From the NCBI GenBank assembly GCA_963920665.1, contig OY987266.1, positions 21,502,248-21,566,247 on the forward strand: a stretch of 64,000 bases of DNA, given 5' to 3'. The notes under the pieces were generated by a model. The model made no database searches. It was not told where the DNA came from and was given only the letters and a program-made list of their open reading frames with translations. The position numbers and the translations under genes are program-made. Shown here one piece after another: positions 47,008 to 58,715 of the stretch (position 1 is the first letter of the stretch; every line of letters begins with the position of its first letter). The DNA is from Straminergon stramineum. Lineage: Eukaryota > Streptophyta > Bryopsida > Hypnales > Calliergonaceae.

Positions 47008-47420
47008 TTAGTCCGGCTCGCGTGGTCGATACAGCCTGAGGGGCAGGGTAAGAGCGAGGTGCCATCTAGGACTACGGAAATTTCCAGAACAAAAGATTCC
47101 GTTCTTGCAGCAGGTGTCTAAGAAATCCTGACAAATAACTTGTTGCCTATCTTCACTGCAATACCAGCGAGGAAGGTGGAGGTCCCTCCAGGCGAGTGAG
47201 CAAGTCTGGAAGGTGTTGATGGCCGACCTCATTCTGAAAAATCAGTTTGTTGCGCGCGAGAACACCAAATTTGCCACAGAGTAGCAGATCTCAGGACATC
47301 CGCCGCAATGTTGAAGGTCCGGTCACAGGGTGTATAACTTAGTGCCCATCAGTGTCAAAGGTTCCGCTGGAGCAATGCCCGAAATTGTTTCCTTCCAGGA
47401 GAGATCCGTGTCGAATGGTT
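47008..47420 (-). pseudogene. LINE reverse-transcriptase C-terminal remnant
   Basis: Minus-strand translation gives RTFNIAADVLRSATLWQIWC followed, after a one-base shift, by RNKLIFQNEV. This resembles the 'LW.IW..RN..IF' motif at the end of plant LINE reverse transcriptases (zf-RVT region). Another shift leads into RSAINTFQTCSLAWRD and an open run to the stop at 47008; FDTDLSWKETIS precedes it. At least two frameshifts and a stop are present. No RT catalytic YADD core or endonuclease is seen nearby, so only the 3' part of the ORF remains, as is common for LINEs. Confidence 0.45.
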
Positions 47421-47689
47421 TTGAGTGGCTTGAGTCCCACGAGTAACAGTATGTGATATGCTTTCAGTTGATCCAATCTTCAGTCACACTTATATTACCA
47501 CAAATGTCAAATCAAGCAAACACATGAGACACTCATAAAAGTTCACACAACTCTATCAAGTTTGAGTAGATTTCCTTTCTAGAACAACACATGCAAAACA
47601 TATTTACCCCGAAACATCCCGGAGGACCAAAAGTGTCCTTACATAGTTTAAGTCCTATTCAAAGTGTTGTAACTTTTGCATCCAATGTT

Positions 47690-48350
47690 CAAATTCAATA
47701 AAACTTTTGGAAAATTAGAGCTCTCTCTTCTAATTTGTGTGGTAAAATTTTCAGATCAATCCAAGATGTACTGAGTTTTTCTAAGTCAATCGAAGTTCAG
47801 AGGTTCAATTTGAGTTCACTAAATTGCATTTGATGGCTGCAACTTTGGGGGCTTGTATCACTTTCATCCAATCTTCTTTTTCAATAAATTTTTGAGGTTA
47901 TGTTTTCTTTGAAGTCTAGTTATTATGGTAAAATGATCATGTCAATCCAAGTTGTTTTGAATGTTTGGGAGCAATTCCAATCCAAGATGACCCTGAAGTA
48001 CTAGATGATGGTGGAAAGGTACCCAAACCAAATGGCGAGGTTGTAGGTTTGATACTTGGCTGTGACATGTTAGTTTATTTAGTGTAAAATTAGCCTTTCT
48101 CCCTTACAGAAACCCTTGCAATGTGTTTTTCAACATGTTTGTGTCAAAAAAAATGTTTGGGAACAATTCAAAGTTCAAAATCCCAACATTTTTGGATTAA
48201 AGAGAACTTTGGTGGCTTGTTCCTTCTTCATATAGTTTAAGTTTTAGATCTTTTTTCTTTTTCTTTTTCTTTTTCTTTTTTTTTTTGGGGGGGGGGAGTT
48301 GTGCCTATTAGTCTAGTTTGTGTGGTTAAAATTTCATATCAATCCAAGAA
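47690..48350 (+). repeat. Degenerate repeats plus (TTTTTC)n-T-G10 tract
   Basis: The phrase tggTaaaatttt(c)agatcaatccaag recurs at about 47743, 47930 and 48325 in related contexts, suggesting an old tandem duplication. A simple-sequence tract at 48251-48297 runs from TTTTTC units to a T run and G10. Confidence 0.45.
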
Positions 48351-51189
48351 GTTATGAGTGATTGAGAAGCATTTTAGTAGAAGGAGGTTCAACCTTGGAT
48401 GTGTTTTATCTTGCTATTTTTTGACATTTTAAAGCCATTTTGCAAGCACAATGAATCAATTGAATGATATTTTCTTTCACCAATGTGTTTGTATGCTAGT
48501 TTTGAATCACTTTATAGTTTCAAGTTTTTTCATTTAAGTAGAAATTGAATTTCACTTTCAAATGTGTTGCTAAAAAAGTTTCATGACTTTCATCATCCGT
48601 TTTCAACACTAAAACATTATAATCTTGCAATCTATATGGCCAAATGACTCCAAATTTGATTCATGTCATCTACAATATGTACACTACAAGATTGCACGGT
48701 TTAGATTTCTCTACCTTCGTGACATTTAGATCTATAGCACTTCAAAAGCAATGATGTTTTTGAACCCCCAAATGGCCTTGGACTTTTTAGGAGTTCAACA
48801 AGTGAAAACGTTGCCAAAAGTAGAGGCAGACTATTCTACAATTAAAATTTTGGTTCTTAAACCTAAATCTTATAAAATGAAGGAATTAGATGTTTGCACC
48901 TTAAGGTGATTAGGATTGCATTCATTTTTTTTACAATTAAAGGCAATTGCATCTGTGTCATATGTTTATGTGAGTTCACATATTGATGTGAGAAGAAATT
49001 TAGTATTATAATTTGATCTTACTTCCAACGTCATTATTGAGGGAGTTTTTCACAGAAATTATATTAGAAATCCACTTCCCCCAAAAGAAGAAAGTGTGGT
49101 TACTCGTAGGGTCATCGATTTCATTCATTGTACTTCAGAATGTATTGTTCTTTTCTTTCAAATTCAATTTCTTACGAATTAGTTATCTTCAAATGAGAAA
49201 TTGCATTGGTTTGAATCCAAATTCAAATTTATTTGTCACTTGAGAGCATAAAGTTATGTTTTTGAGTGCATTTTTTATAAGAATGAAGCCTAACATAGCC
49301 CTTCACCACTTGAAGTTCAAGGTTTGAATTTAGGTGAACAAAAATGAGTTGAGATTGAGAATGAAAAGTTTGTACAAATTCAAATGAAAAGAAAGCAACA
49401 GATAATGGATTAAAAAAAAAACATCATCTTTGTGCCACCTTTGCAAGATATCCAACAAGGCAAAAACAATTAGAAGAACACAATGAAGTTAGTTAAGCAT
49501 TAAATTTGATGTAACTTGACAACAATATTCAACTTTGGAAATAGACTCCTAACTTAACTCATGCCCAACCCAATAGGTTCTAATTCCCAAGTTTCCTCTC
49601 CCTCTCAATAACCACCCTACCCAACAAAATATCTTCCTCCCCCTTCATATATGTCATTTTATATCCACTTCTTACTATAATAAAACAATTATTTTTACAC
49701 ATTTTTGGTGACATCCGCTTGTTTTTATGTCACATTTGATGTTACAACTAACTAGAGTTCTTGACATTACATCTAATGTCATTGTTAATATAAAAATAGG
49801 TAGATGTCCTCCAAAATGCATAACAAACATGGGGGTTCTTATAGTGTCTTGTTCCCTTTAGTTACGCATTACCAACATAGTGTTTCTAAAATTAAGTTAC
49901 TCTTTGAAGCACCATCCCATTTGCCCCTTCGCATTCTAAATCATAAATTGATTTTACCCCATTATAATTTGATTTTTGCCACCTAACAATTTTGTCATTA
50001 ATTTTATATAAGGTAGAACAATCCAATGCCATCAACCATCTACCAAACCCTCCCATTTGCATCACTCACCTACCCACACCCATTACCACGTTATTAGCAA
50101 CCCTTCAGCATCATAACAATGCACTTGAAAAGTGAACATGTCGCCGTGCAACTTTACCAATTCCCCACCACCACCAAACAAACAAACAAACTTTGAAAAA
50201 TCACAGAAAATTCATTTCTTGTCGGAATGTCTTCATTCTACTTGCAAATACAGGCTTTTCTCAAACTTCTCAAACTATGCAATACATGAGTTGACAAATA
50301 GCTTCTCCAAGGTACCTAGGTAGCAAAATCTGCTTCATAGTAGGGTATGTTTACTTTACTTCAACTCCAAACTTCAACCTTCGTTTTCTGGGGTATTTTC
50401 ACAGGTTTGTTTTAACAAACATCAAATTAATAAGTTATGAGTCAGTTCTTCACTTCTTTCCCCTCTTGCGTCTGCATGACACAAAACTCAGCCACTGGAC
50501 AACTGAAGCTGACTAGGTCAAATGACTGCAATAACTTCATAAAAAAAACAAGCGAGAGGTCTGAAAAAGTTGGAATTTTTTAGTAAGAGATTGATGGCAG
50601 ATTTGCTGACACTCAAGGGGACTAAGCTTAGCTCTGTGTGCAGCATGGAAGCAAGTGCCCGAAAGCCCATAAGTACAGTACAGGAATCCTGGCTTGGCTT
50701 TTCGGATGGTTGGGAGCTGAACGGAACTATTATTTTCCTCATGGAGACATCCTTTGTATTCATGTACTTTTAACCAACATTTTGGCCCCCAAATGTTAAC
50801 TTAGCATCTGTCAAGTTCCATGAACAAGGTGTGGTGGAATTACATTACATCTGGAGGTACAAATTGGATCCACTGACGGAACTTCAGGTATTACCACAGA
50901 CCTTGCTTGCAAAGGAATTCAATGACATGTCTCACCTCAAATAGTCTAAGCCTAAGCTTATGACACACTAAGATACCGTAACCTTGATCCTCTTTCGAAG
51001 TTACCTTAATTGGATACAGCCTTGGATTTCGAAATAGTGCAATCTCACATGTGTGATTCCCCTTCACATGTGGAAATTGTGGAAGGCGGGTGTGTGTACA
51101 TAACACAGTAGATTTGGGAGATGTACACTTTGATCCTTTTCATCAGACCATCTGTGCGACAATTTTCATAACCAAGTTATGTGACTTTT
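48351..51189. other. AT-rich spacer without recognisable genes
   Basis: No gene or clear repeat structure is seen. At 50006 the motif TATAAGGTAGAACAATCC resembles an end of the AGGTAAAACAG family, without a visible partner. Confidence 0.35.
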
Positions 51190-51399
51190 TGAATACGGAT
51201 GTGAGAAGTCTGCATGATATTTGAGAATGTCATATTAAGGTAAACATGACTATGACAGGTAGAATGAGTGTTTTGCCCTATTATAATTAGCAAAAAAAAT
51301 TCAGAATTTTTTACATACAAAAATAACTGTGAGAAAAGAAGAAAGCAATTGAAATTTTCTTTTACTGACAAAGTATGAATTTCTTATGAATATTTGAAG

Positions 51400-51620
51400 C
51401 TTGCTTACCAATTGGCCCCAAAGGAGTCTGTAGACTATCCCAAAACCAACAAAAAGTATATGCATGATGGCCATCCTACCACCTAAAGCAGTCAAAATAT
51501 TTCCAAACATGGCCAGAACATGAAGAATTTAAAAAATCACTTGCTTCAATGAATTTACACTCAAAAGCTATAAGTTTCTAAAACATACATTAATAACTCC
51601 ATCACCATCACACAAGCCAT
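51400..51620 (-). mobile_element. Diverged copy of the AGGTAAAACAG MITE family
   Basis: In reverse orientation it matches the interior of the elements at 55150 and 57968: agactatcccaaaaccaac, gcagtcaaaatatttcc, ttcaatgaatttacac. Neither terminus is cleanly readable, so the bounds are approximate. Confidence 0.5.
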
Positions 51621-52059
51621 TGATTTTGGTCACTAACCAACCTAATGTAGTCCTAATCTTATATATTAGAGGAGGTCTATCATGGGTTGATGTAAGACTC
51701 TAATGGGTCATTTCCTAGGTGCCTCTCATGGATGGTTTGCTTGTCATAGGGAGGTTTACCATAGTCAACATTATGTTATGTTAAAGAAGTTTAGGGAATG
51801 TGCTATTCTAGAGTGTCTCACTAGAAAACACAGAGTGTCATTGGTACTCTTGGTGAATGCGAAAGAAATTAGTAAGGATGACAATAGTTACATTCTTGTA
51901 TAGTCTATGTAGGGCTTTGTAGATTGGAGGCTTTAGTCCCATATGTAAGAGGCTTGTGGAGCTTGTGTGATGTCATGTACGAGGGCCTTAAACTTGCGGA
52001 TTTGTTCTTGGCTCTCACCTTCACAGCATAATGCTTACAAAAGCTATGATTGTATAGTG

Positions 52060-52250
52060 GGATGCCCCACCACGAGGGCCTCCCATCTTGTGAGGACCGT
52101 GCCTCGAAGGCAAGGGCGGGAGCCTAAGGGGAGGGACCCTCGCATGACAAGAGGCCCTCGTGGTGGGGTGTCCTATTGCGTTAAGCATGTGGGATTGCAT
52201 CTGTAATCGTGTCAGGCACTATTACAGATGCATTATGCCCTATAATGCAG
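52060..52250. repeat. Cluster of three consecutive hairpins
   Basis: Hairpin 1: GATGCCCCACCACGAGGGCC (52062-52081) pairs with GGCCCTCGTGGTGGGGTGTC (52153-52172), around a GC-rich loop that has its own small stems. Hairpin 2: TGCATCTGTAAT (52196-52207) and ATTACAGATGCA (52221-52232) are perfect 12-bp arms. Hairpin 3: GCATTAT and ATAATGC around position 52239. This GC-rich island stands out in AT-rich surroundings. Confidence 0.8.
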
Positions 52251-52989
52251 AGTTTATTTCTATAGGGACCGGCCTAGAAGTACTTAACGTAGCCCTCATG
52301 GATTTCTTATTTAGGGTTTTTATCTGCAAGCAAAAAGAAAAAAAGTCAAACTTAACAATTTCACTCTACAACCTCCTAACAACCTCTACTTCCTTCTCCT
52401 TTGGCATAGAGACTCTTCTTCTTTCCTTCACAACAAAGCCTATAGTAGAGAGTTTGTTTTAGAAAGGGTGGGGCTTTTTTTCCCCTCAAATGGTTGCCAC
52501 AAGGTCAAAGAAAGTGTCCCTCCAAAAATGCAAAGCAATTTGGGGTGGGGCCTGCTTAATCACTTACAATGCTTGATCCAACCTTCACTGGTGATCAAGT
52601 ATACAAGCCTTTTGCTGCTCTCCATCCCCTTTTGCTTTTGATTCTATAGCCCTTGGAGAATAATAAGCTCCCAAAGAGCTTTTCAAAGGTTTGGATAGGT
52701 TCATACAAAGTCATTTTTTAACGGATGAAAGTGAAAAATTTACCACCAATGTGAGTATGCATTAGCTTTGTTAAATAAAAATTCCGATCAAATACATTGA
52801 TCAAAAGTTATAGAGCTTAAAGTTTAGAAGCAACTTAATCATTGTACTCGTAAAGAGGTACAACAATCATGCTAATAGTTGGGCTAGTAGTCAAGTAACC
52901 TTTGAATTTTTTGCATTAACCTTAAACACTTATATCTCACAATCTATGAAGTCAAATGGGATGAATTTTTTCCACACTTTCTCAAAGTA

Positions 52990-53717
52990 GGGTGATTGCA
53001 AGAAACACTTCACATTTTTTGATCAAAATCGCTACTTTTGGCCATAGAACTGGTGATCCTACCAAGACCTATCAAATTTGCGCATCAACAGTGCATAGTG
53101 AATTTGAATCATTGATTTGTACTATGCAAAACTATGTAGTACTATAGACTACTCCGGAGGATTGTAGAAGCCATTGGGAACAGAAAATAGCAAAAAAAGG
53201 TTATGTTGATTTTTTCATTTTTAGTAATTCAAAAAAGATTAGAAAAAAAGCCATAAAAAAGCCATTTTGCTAGAGAAGATTGCACTCCCATTGCACCAAA
53301 AAGTTAATGTAGGAAAATTTTCCCTCTTCGTAGCCTTTGCCCAAAGGAAGGTCACTTTTACCCCATGTGCGCAACCAACATATTGCTATTTTCACAAAAA
53401 CTCTTCGTCAATCCTTGAAAAGGTAGTACAACTCTAACATATCCAATTTGTGATTTTCAATTCGCATTTTTGGGTCGAAAATAGTACTACCTCCCCCTCC
53501 AAATGGTTGAAATAGACATTCAATCATAGGCAAGTTAAAAATAGTAAATTAATTTGAAAAAATTTGAAAAAATTATGGAATGTTAGAAACTTCCGCATCT
53601 ACTTTCTTTCCAAATTTTCCCACCAAACGGACTAAGGATGCCGAAGTTATGAGCACAAAAACACTTGTCCAAGGGTAAGAAGCCAAGAAATAGGACAAGT
53701 GTTTCTTGCAATCACCC
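52990..53717. mobile_element. GGGTGATTGC-ended MITE (copy 2)
   Basis: GGGTGATTGCAAGAAACACT and AGTGTTTCTTGCAATCACCC form exact 20-bp inverted ends, with TA beside the left end and two bases beyond the right end. At 728 bp it is close to the 722 bp of copy 1. Non-coding. Confidence 0.8.
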
Positions 53718-55149
53718 AATAGTATAGGTCATTAAGGGATAATTGAAAATGAAAAAACAAAACAAAACAAAACAAACTTTTTTTTTTCTAATTTTAGTTC
53801 AATACACTGAAAATGGGAATTGTAGAAGAATTTTGGAACTTTTAGCTCAAATTCTAGTGTAAATTAATGGATTTTTTATTTTTTTTATTTATGTGACATG
53901 ACTTAGAGGAAGGAAACTTTGTGTTGACTGTTGGGAGTTTGATTCTTCCAAAAAATGAACTCTCCAAAAATAATTAAAATCTTGCTCATGTAGTTGTCAT
54001 TTTTTGACATCTTCTTAGCACAAGATCTTTTTTGTATGTTAGACACCTCTATTATCTTTGAAAATTGGCATCCAAGTAACTAACATAAATACCTAACCTT
54101 GTTGAGTAATGCCCAAAAATTTCTTTTCTTCTAACTTCCAACATTGATTGTAATCTCACAATGTATATGGTCAAATGTTTTGATATTTTTCCACTAATTT
54201 CTATAGTAATCTAGTAGAAATTTGTACGGTTGAAAGTTTGAAAAATATTTCAATATTTTAGTTATTCTCTATGCACTTGAATGTAGCAATTTTGGACACT
54301 TTTAGTAAAAAATAGTCAAAGAACTTTAGGATTTAAAGAGGTTTTCCATAGGAGCATAGGACGGATAGATTGTCTTAATAGGTTTGAATTTCTTGATTGA
54401 AATTCAAATTTATGATATTAGAAGTTTTTACTTTACCAAAGAAAGAGATGCAAACAAAAATGAAGCTTTCTTTAAAGTATATCCATGAAATTCATTATTG
54501 CCCACCATCAATGAAAGTAGAGAAGTCTTGGGAAGCCTCTAGCTCTTCCAGAGTGCTTCCACAATGTTAAGGGGACCCACGTAAAGTGATGTACAATGTC
54601 ATGTAATACTCAAGTAAGAGCATTGATTGTCCACTTGAAAGTCACCCTCAAAATGCTAGAATTCAAAGTAATTGGGCCCCAAAATCAAGCCTATGCAAAC
54701 CGTGATCAAGGTCTTTAAAGTTTTAGGCCTTCAAAAAGAAGAACCTTTTGGGCGCTATCAAAGCTCCATTTTGTGGGTTCCATAAAGGCTAAGGAACCAA
54801 CCTAGATTCATTGTTGTTTACTATGTATTTTGCACCCTCCATTTCAACTCACATACAAGAGCATTGCAATGGTGATAACCTCATTCCCATCTCGTTTGTT
54901 GCAAGGATGAAGCTATCTTTTCAACTTTCCCCTACAACAATGGTAGTGACATGTTGCAAAAACATCAATCAACTCGCAAGGAAAGTATGGTAGCATGTCC
55001 CTTGGATCAATTTTGTTGACCCTAGCTTGAAATTCCCTTTCACATGGCATATTTTTCAAGGAGTGGTGCACGCCATGCCCCCTTGAAAGGGCAATTTGTT
55101 TTGATCATTCATAATAGGGGCAAAGTTAGACATTTTTGCCTCCAATATA
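53718..55149. other. AT-rich spacer
   Basis: No gene. An AACAAA-type simple repeat occurs at about 53753-53777. Confidence 0.35.
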
Positions 55150-55608
55150 AGGTAAAACAGTCCATTACGGACCTTTTGCCCATTATGGAACTCTATGAAT
55201 GAGCCTATTACAGTTTTCTTTTAGTTTTTGAGAATTGGACTACATTCAATGTCTTAGCTAGCTAGAATGGAGTAATAAGTGACTGCAATAGAAACTTTCA
55301 GTTTTTTAGTGTTAGTTCATTGCAGGAAGTGCCTTTTTCAAGTCTTCTATGTTAGAAAATATTGTGACTGTAATAGGTAAATAAGATGAGTGTTATGGAT
55401 CAATTTTTGTTGGTTTTGGGGTAGTCTATAGGTTGTGATGGGCTAAACACTTTGAAAATTCATAACAAATTCACACTTTGTCAAAAAAATATAGTTTCAA
55501 ATGTTCTCGCCATTTCTATCACTTGACTTTCTCTGGAAAAAAGTAGAAAATTTCAGAAATGACAAGAGGGCAAAAAACCCATTTGGTCCGTAATGGGCTG
55601 TTTTACCT
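55150..55608. mobile_element. AGGTAAAACAG MITE, 459 bp (copy a)
   Basis: AGGTAAAACAGTCCATTACG and the reversed right end AGGTAAAACAGCCCATTACG differ at one of 20 positions. TA lies on both sides (55148-55149, 55609-55610), a Tc1/mariner-type target. The interior is non-coding and closely similar to copy b at 57968. Confidence 0.85.
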
Positions 55609-55866
55609 TACTACTACGTAACAATGATATTTATGTTACTTGCACTAATAATTGATTTAAAGAATGCTATAAATTTTGACACATCATGAATATTCACTCT
55701 TGTTAGATATTTCATCAAGAACAAAATCTTTATGGCATTTAAAAATCAATTGAATTAATAAAGATAACACGAAATATCACTAGTGTAGTAGTGTTATGGT
55801 CTTGCTTCATTGACATCAGCCTCTGACTCAGCCCTACGGAATAACTGATGGCATTCGTTGGGAAAT

Positions 55867-56101
55867 GGCTGGGGGGAATTGACCCCTCGCTCGTCCCTCC
55901 AAGTCATTCCAGGGGTGCATGTAAGAAAAAAGATCTCCTATTTTGTGCTTCATTAATTTATCTTCTATATCTCTCCCAACTAATATTTGGGCCTCTGAAT
56001 TGCAAATATGAATTCCAAATTTGCAAATTTTATCATGCATGACAAATAAAATTTCAGGATTTTCCCTTGGGGACAAGCGAGGGGGTCAATCCACCCCGGC
56101 C
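55867..56101. mobile_element. hAT-like MITE, 235 bp (GGCYRGGG family, copy a)
   Basis: The ends GGCTGGGGGGAATTGACCCC and, reversed, GGCCGGGGTGGATTGACCCC are inverted repeats. The flanks TGGGAAAT and TTGGAAAT are an 8-bp target duplication with one change. Non-coding. Confidence 0.75.
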
Positions 56102-56146
56102 TTGGAAATTGGGGTAATGTAGCTTGATTGGACGAAAAACTGTTAA

Positions 56147-56217
56147 CCCCCAAAGGACCATAAGGCCACCAGGTGGCTTCTGCAACACTGTGTTTTGCAC
56201 CCCTGGTCCTTTAGGGG
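56147..56217. mobile_element. 71-bp TTAA-flanked mini-element
   Basis: The ends CCCCCAAAGGACCA and, reversed, CCCCTAAAGGACCA are flanked by TTAA on both sides. The ends match the family of the 942-bp element at 9606. The core contains a near-palindrome (AAGGCCACCAGGTGGCTT). One of the shortest elements with readable ends in the window. Confidence 0.65.
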
Positions 56218-56276
56218 TTAAGCTGCATGCATGCATGCTGATTTCAACGCAGACAGTGCAGTCCAGTTGTTTGTTC

Positions 56277-56541
56277 CGCAAGACGTTAAATCCTCCATTC
56301 GAACTGGGCCCTGCAGGGTTATTTTGTGGGTTATCTGGGGTAAAAGTAAAAACTGCCTCCTATTTTGAGCCGTGTTTAGGGCATGTTCTAGACCTTTCCT
56401 AGCTAATTTGGGGTCTCTGATTGCTAATACGAGTTCAGAATTTGCAAAGAAAAAGGGTAAAAAATAAAAAATTCGTGCGTTTTCCGGAAGGTAAATTAGT
56501 CCTTGCGGGGCCCAGTTCAAATGGAGGATTTAACGTCCTCC
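56277..56541. mobile_element. GACGTTAAATCC MITE, about 265 bp (copy a)
   Basis: The left end GACGTTAAATCCTCCATTCG and the reversed right end GACGTTAAATCCTCCATTTG differ at one of 20 positions, and pairing continues through ACTGGGCCC. The flanks GTTTGTTC and ATTCGTTC may be a mutated 8-bp target duplication. The core is homologous to the GGCYRGGG family (gctaatttggggtctctgat). Confidence 0.75.
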
Positions 56542-56656
56542 ATTCGTTCCTGACTGAATTGCAGGTTTCGTCTCCTGGACTCAAGTGAAAAATGCTAACT
56601 TTACAGTAACTAACTTACACCTAAAAGCGCACGAATAAGCTCTCTGGCATAATTAG

Positions 56657-56893
56657 GGCCAGGGTGGATTGACCCCCCTCACTCATCCCGCCAAAGTCAT
56701 TCCAAGGGTGCATGTAAAAAAATGACCCCCTATTTTGTGCTTCATTAATTTATCTTCTTTATATCACCTAGCTAATTTGGGGCCTCTGATTGCAAATATG
56801 AATTCAAAATTTGAAAATTTTATTGTGTGTGAAAAATATAAAATTTCAGGGTTTTTAATTGGGGATGAGCAAGGGGGTCAATCTACCTCAGCC
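56657..56893. mobile_element. hAT-like MITE, 237 bp (GGCYRGGG family, copy b)
   Basis: The ends GGCCAGGGTGGATTGACCCC and, reversed, GGCTGAGGTAGATTGACCCC are flanked by an exact 8-bp target duplication, ATAATTAG (56649-56656 and 56894-56901). The interior is similar to copy a at 55867. Confidence 0.85.
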
Positions 56894-57967
56894 ATAATTA
56901 GTATGCTTTAGAAAATTTTAAAAAAAAACAATTCTTCCATGTTGGTGAAGTACTGTGAATCAAAATGCAAGTGGTTCAATCATTTTTGGACATACTATGA
57001 ATCAGTTGCAAATTTTCAAAGATGCAAGGTATATGAGGGTGCTAAAAGTGTCATGTAGGTCATGCCAAAATTCATATGATGCACATCAAGAAATCACACT
57101 AATTGTATCCAAACATGTCACATAGAAGAAGTTAAAACAACATAAAATACACCTAAAATAGACCACTTGTAAGGTTGTCACTTCTATATTATTATAAATA
57201 GAATTGGACACTTTTCAAAATGGCCCTTAATTCCATCTTACAATAGTCTTTGTAATGCACACCATTCTAGGTATCTTTGTTGTTGAGTTTCCCTTCAAAA
57301 ATAGAGGTCAATTTTAAGGAGTGTTCCATTTTAAGTGTATTCATCTTGACTTTAGGAACATAATAGACTACGATGTGCAACTAATGAACTATTGAATTTC
57401 AGTTGTTTTCTATGGGGAGTTTTCCCTCAAGTCTCTCATCATGATAGTCAGTGATCCCTAAATTAGCTAAAATTAGTTGAGTTTCTACCCAAAAAATCCT
57501 TGTGCTACTAGTACAATGTAAAAAAGGGCTTTTAATGTACACTAATTAGTGGAATTAGGTTGCTTCACACTAATTTCTAAACATTTGACACTATACAAAT
57601 ATTTACTATTACTCCACAAGAATGCACTACTTTTGAAGTAGGTATTGTTGTAATTGGATGGATAAACCTCCATGTATATAATCAAATCGAAATATTTATT
57701 GACTCTGATGACTTGCAAAGTAACTTTGGGGGGTAAGGCAACCTAATTGTTAAGGCAAACTAATTTCACTATTTAGTGTAGATATTTTAACCAAAACAAC
57801 AACAACAAACAATAGAATGTGATAGCCCATTTGCAAAATATAAAACTTCCTCCATATTGGAATTAGTATCAATTTAGTCACTTCTATATTTTAGTAATCC
57901 CGACTATCCTTCAAAACTTGCAAAATCAACTTTCTTCTTTTCTATTTTTCTCTTTAATATGATACTA
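56894..57967. other. Spacer between MITEs
   Basis: No gene. A weak inverted pair (about 57526-57565 with 57730-57790, sharing aattaggttgc) may be another eroded foldback. Confidence 0.35.
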
Positions 57968-58715
57968 AGGTAAAACAGCCCATTACAGACCTTTTACCCA
58001 TCGTGGACTCCTAAGAATGACCCCATTATGGTTTTCTTTTAGTTCTTGAGATTTGGGCCACATTCAATGTCTGAGCTAATTGGAATGGAGTAATTAGTGA
58101 CCACAAGAGGAACTTTCAGTTTTTTTAGTGTTAGTTCATTGTAAGAAGTGCCTTTTTAGGTCTTCTATGTTAGAAAATATTGCGACTACAATAGGTGAGT
58201 AAGATGAGAGTTATGGATCAATTTTGGATGGCTTTGGGGTAGTCTACAAACTCTTTTAGGTTGTGATGGGCTGAACACTTCAAAAATTCATAACAATTTC
58301 ACACTTTGTCGAAAAAATATAGTTTCAAGTGCTCTTGCCATTTCTATCACTTGAATTTCTTTGTAAAAAAAATAGTAAATTTCAGAAATGACAAGAGGGC
58401 AAAAACCCCATTTGGTCCGTAATGGGTTGTTTTACCCGCAAGACACTAAATCCTGAAAATGAAGTGGGCCCCGCAGGGGCATTTTGTGTTTTATTTGGGG
58501 GTAAAAGTAAGACCTGCCCCCTATTTTGAGCCGTGCCTAGGGTATGTTCTAGACCTCGCCAAGCTAATTTGGGGTCTCTGATTGCAAGTATGAATTCGGA
58601 AATTGCAAAAAAAATAATGTGCAAAAAATAAAAAATTCCTGCGTTTTCCCCATGGTAAATCTGGCCCCTACGGGGCCCACTTCGTTTGCAGGATTTAGCG
58701 TCCTCCGTTTTACCT
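57968..58715. mobile_element. AGGTAAAACAG MITE (copy b), interrupted by a nested MITE
   Basis: The left end AGGTAAAACAGCCCATTACA is preceded by TA. The right end GGTCCGTAATGGGTTGTTTT is split from its last bases (CCTTA) by the element at 58437. Without the insert and its duplication the element would be about 470 bp, like copy a. Confidence 0.85.
58437..58707. mobile_element. GACGTTAAATCC MITE (copy b) nested in the AGGTAAAACAG MITE
   Basis: The ends GACACTAAATCCTG and, reversed, GACGCTAAATCCTG continue into GAAGTGGGCCCC pairing. The flanking TTTTACC is present on both sides (58430-58436 and 58708-58714), or GTTTTACC if the last G is counted as target. It is inserted in the right terminal repeat of the host MITE. 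Confidence 0.85.

Noticed and set aside
41954..53717. Repeated GGGTGATTGCAAGAAACACTTG motif considered as a dispersed regulatory or CRISPR-like repeat
   Set aside because: Occurrences come as inverted pairs 720-730 bp apart flanked by TA, which is explained by transposon ends.
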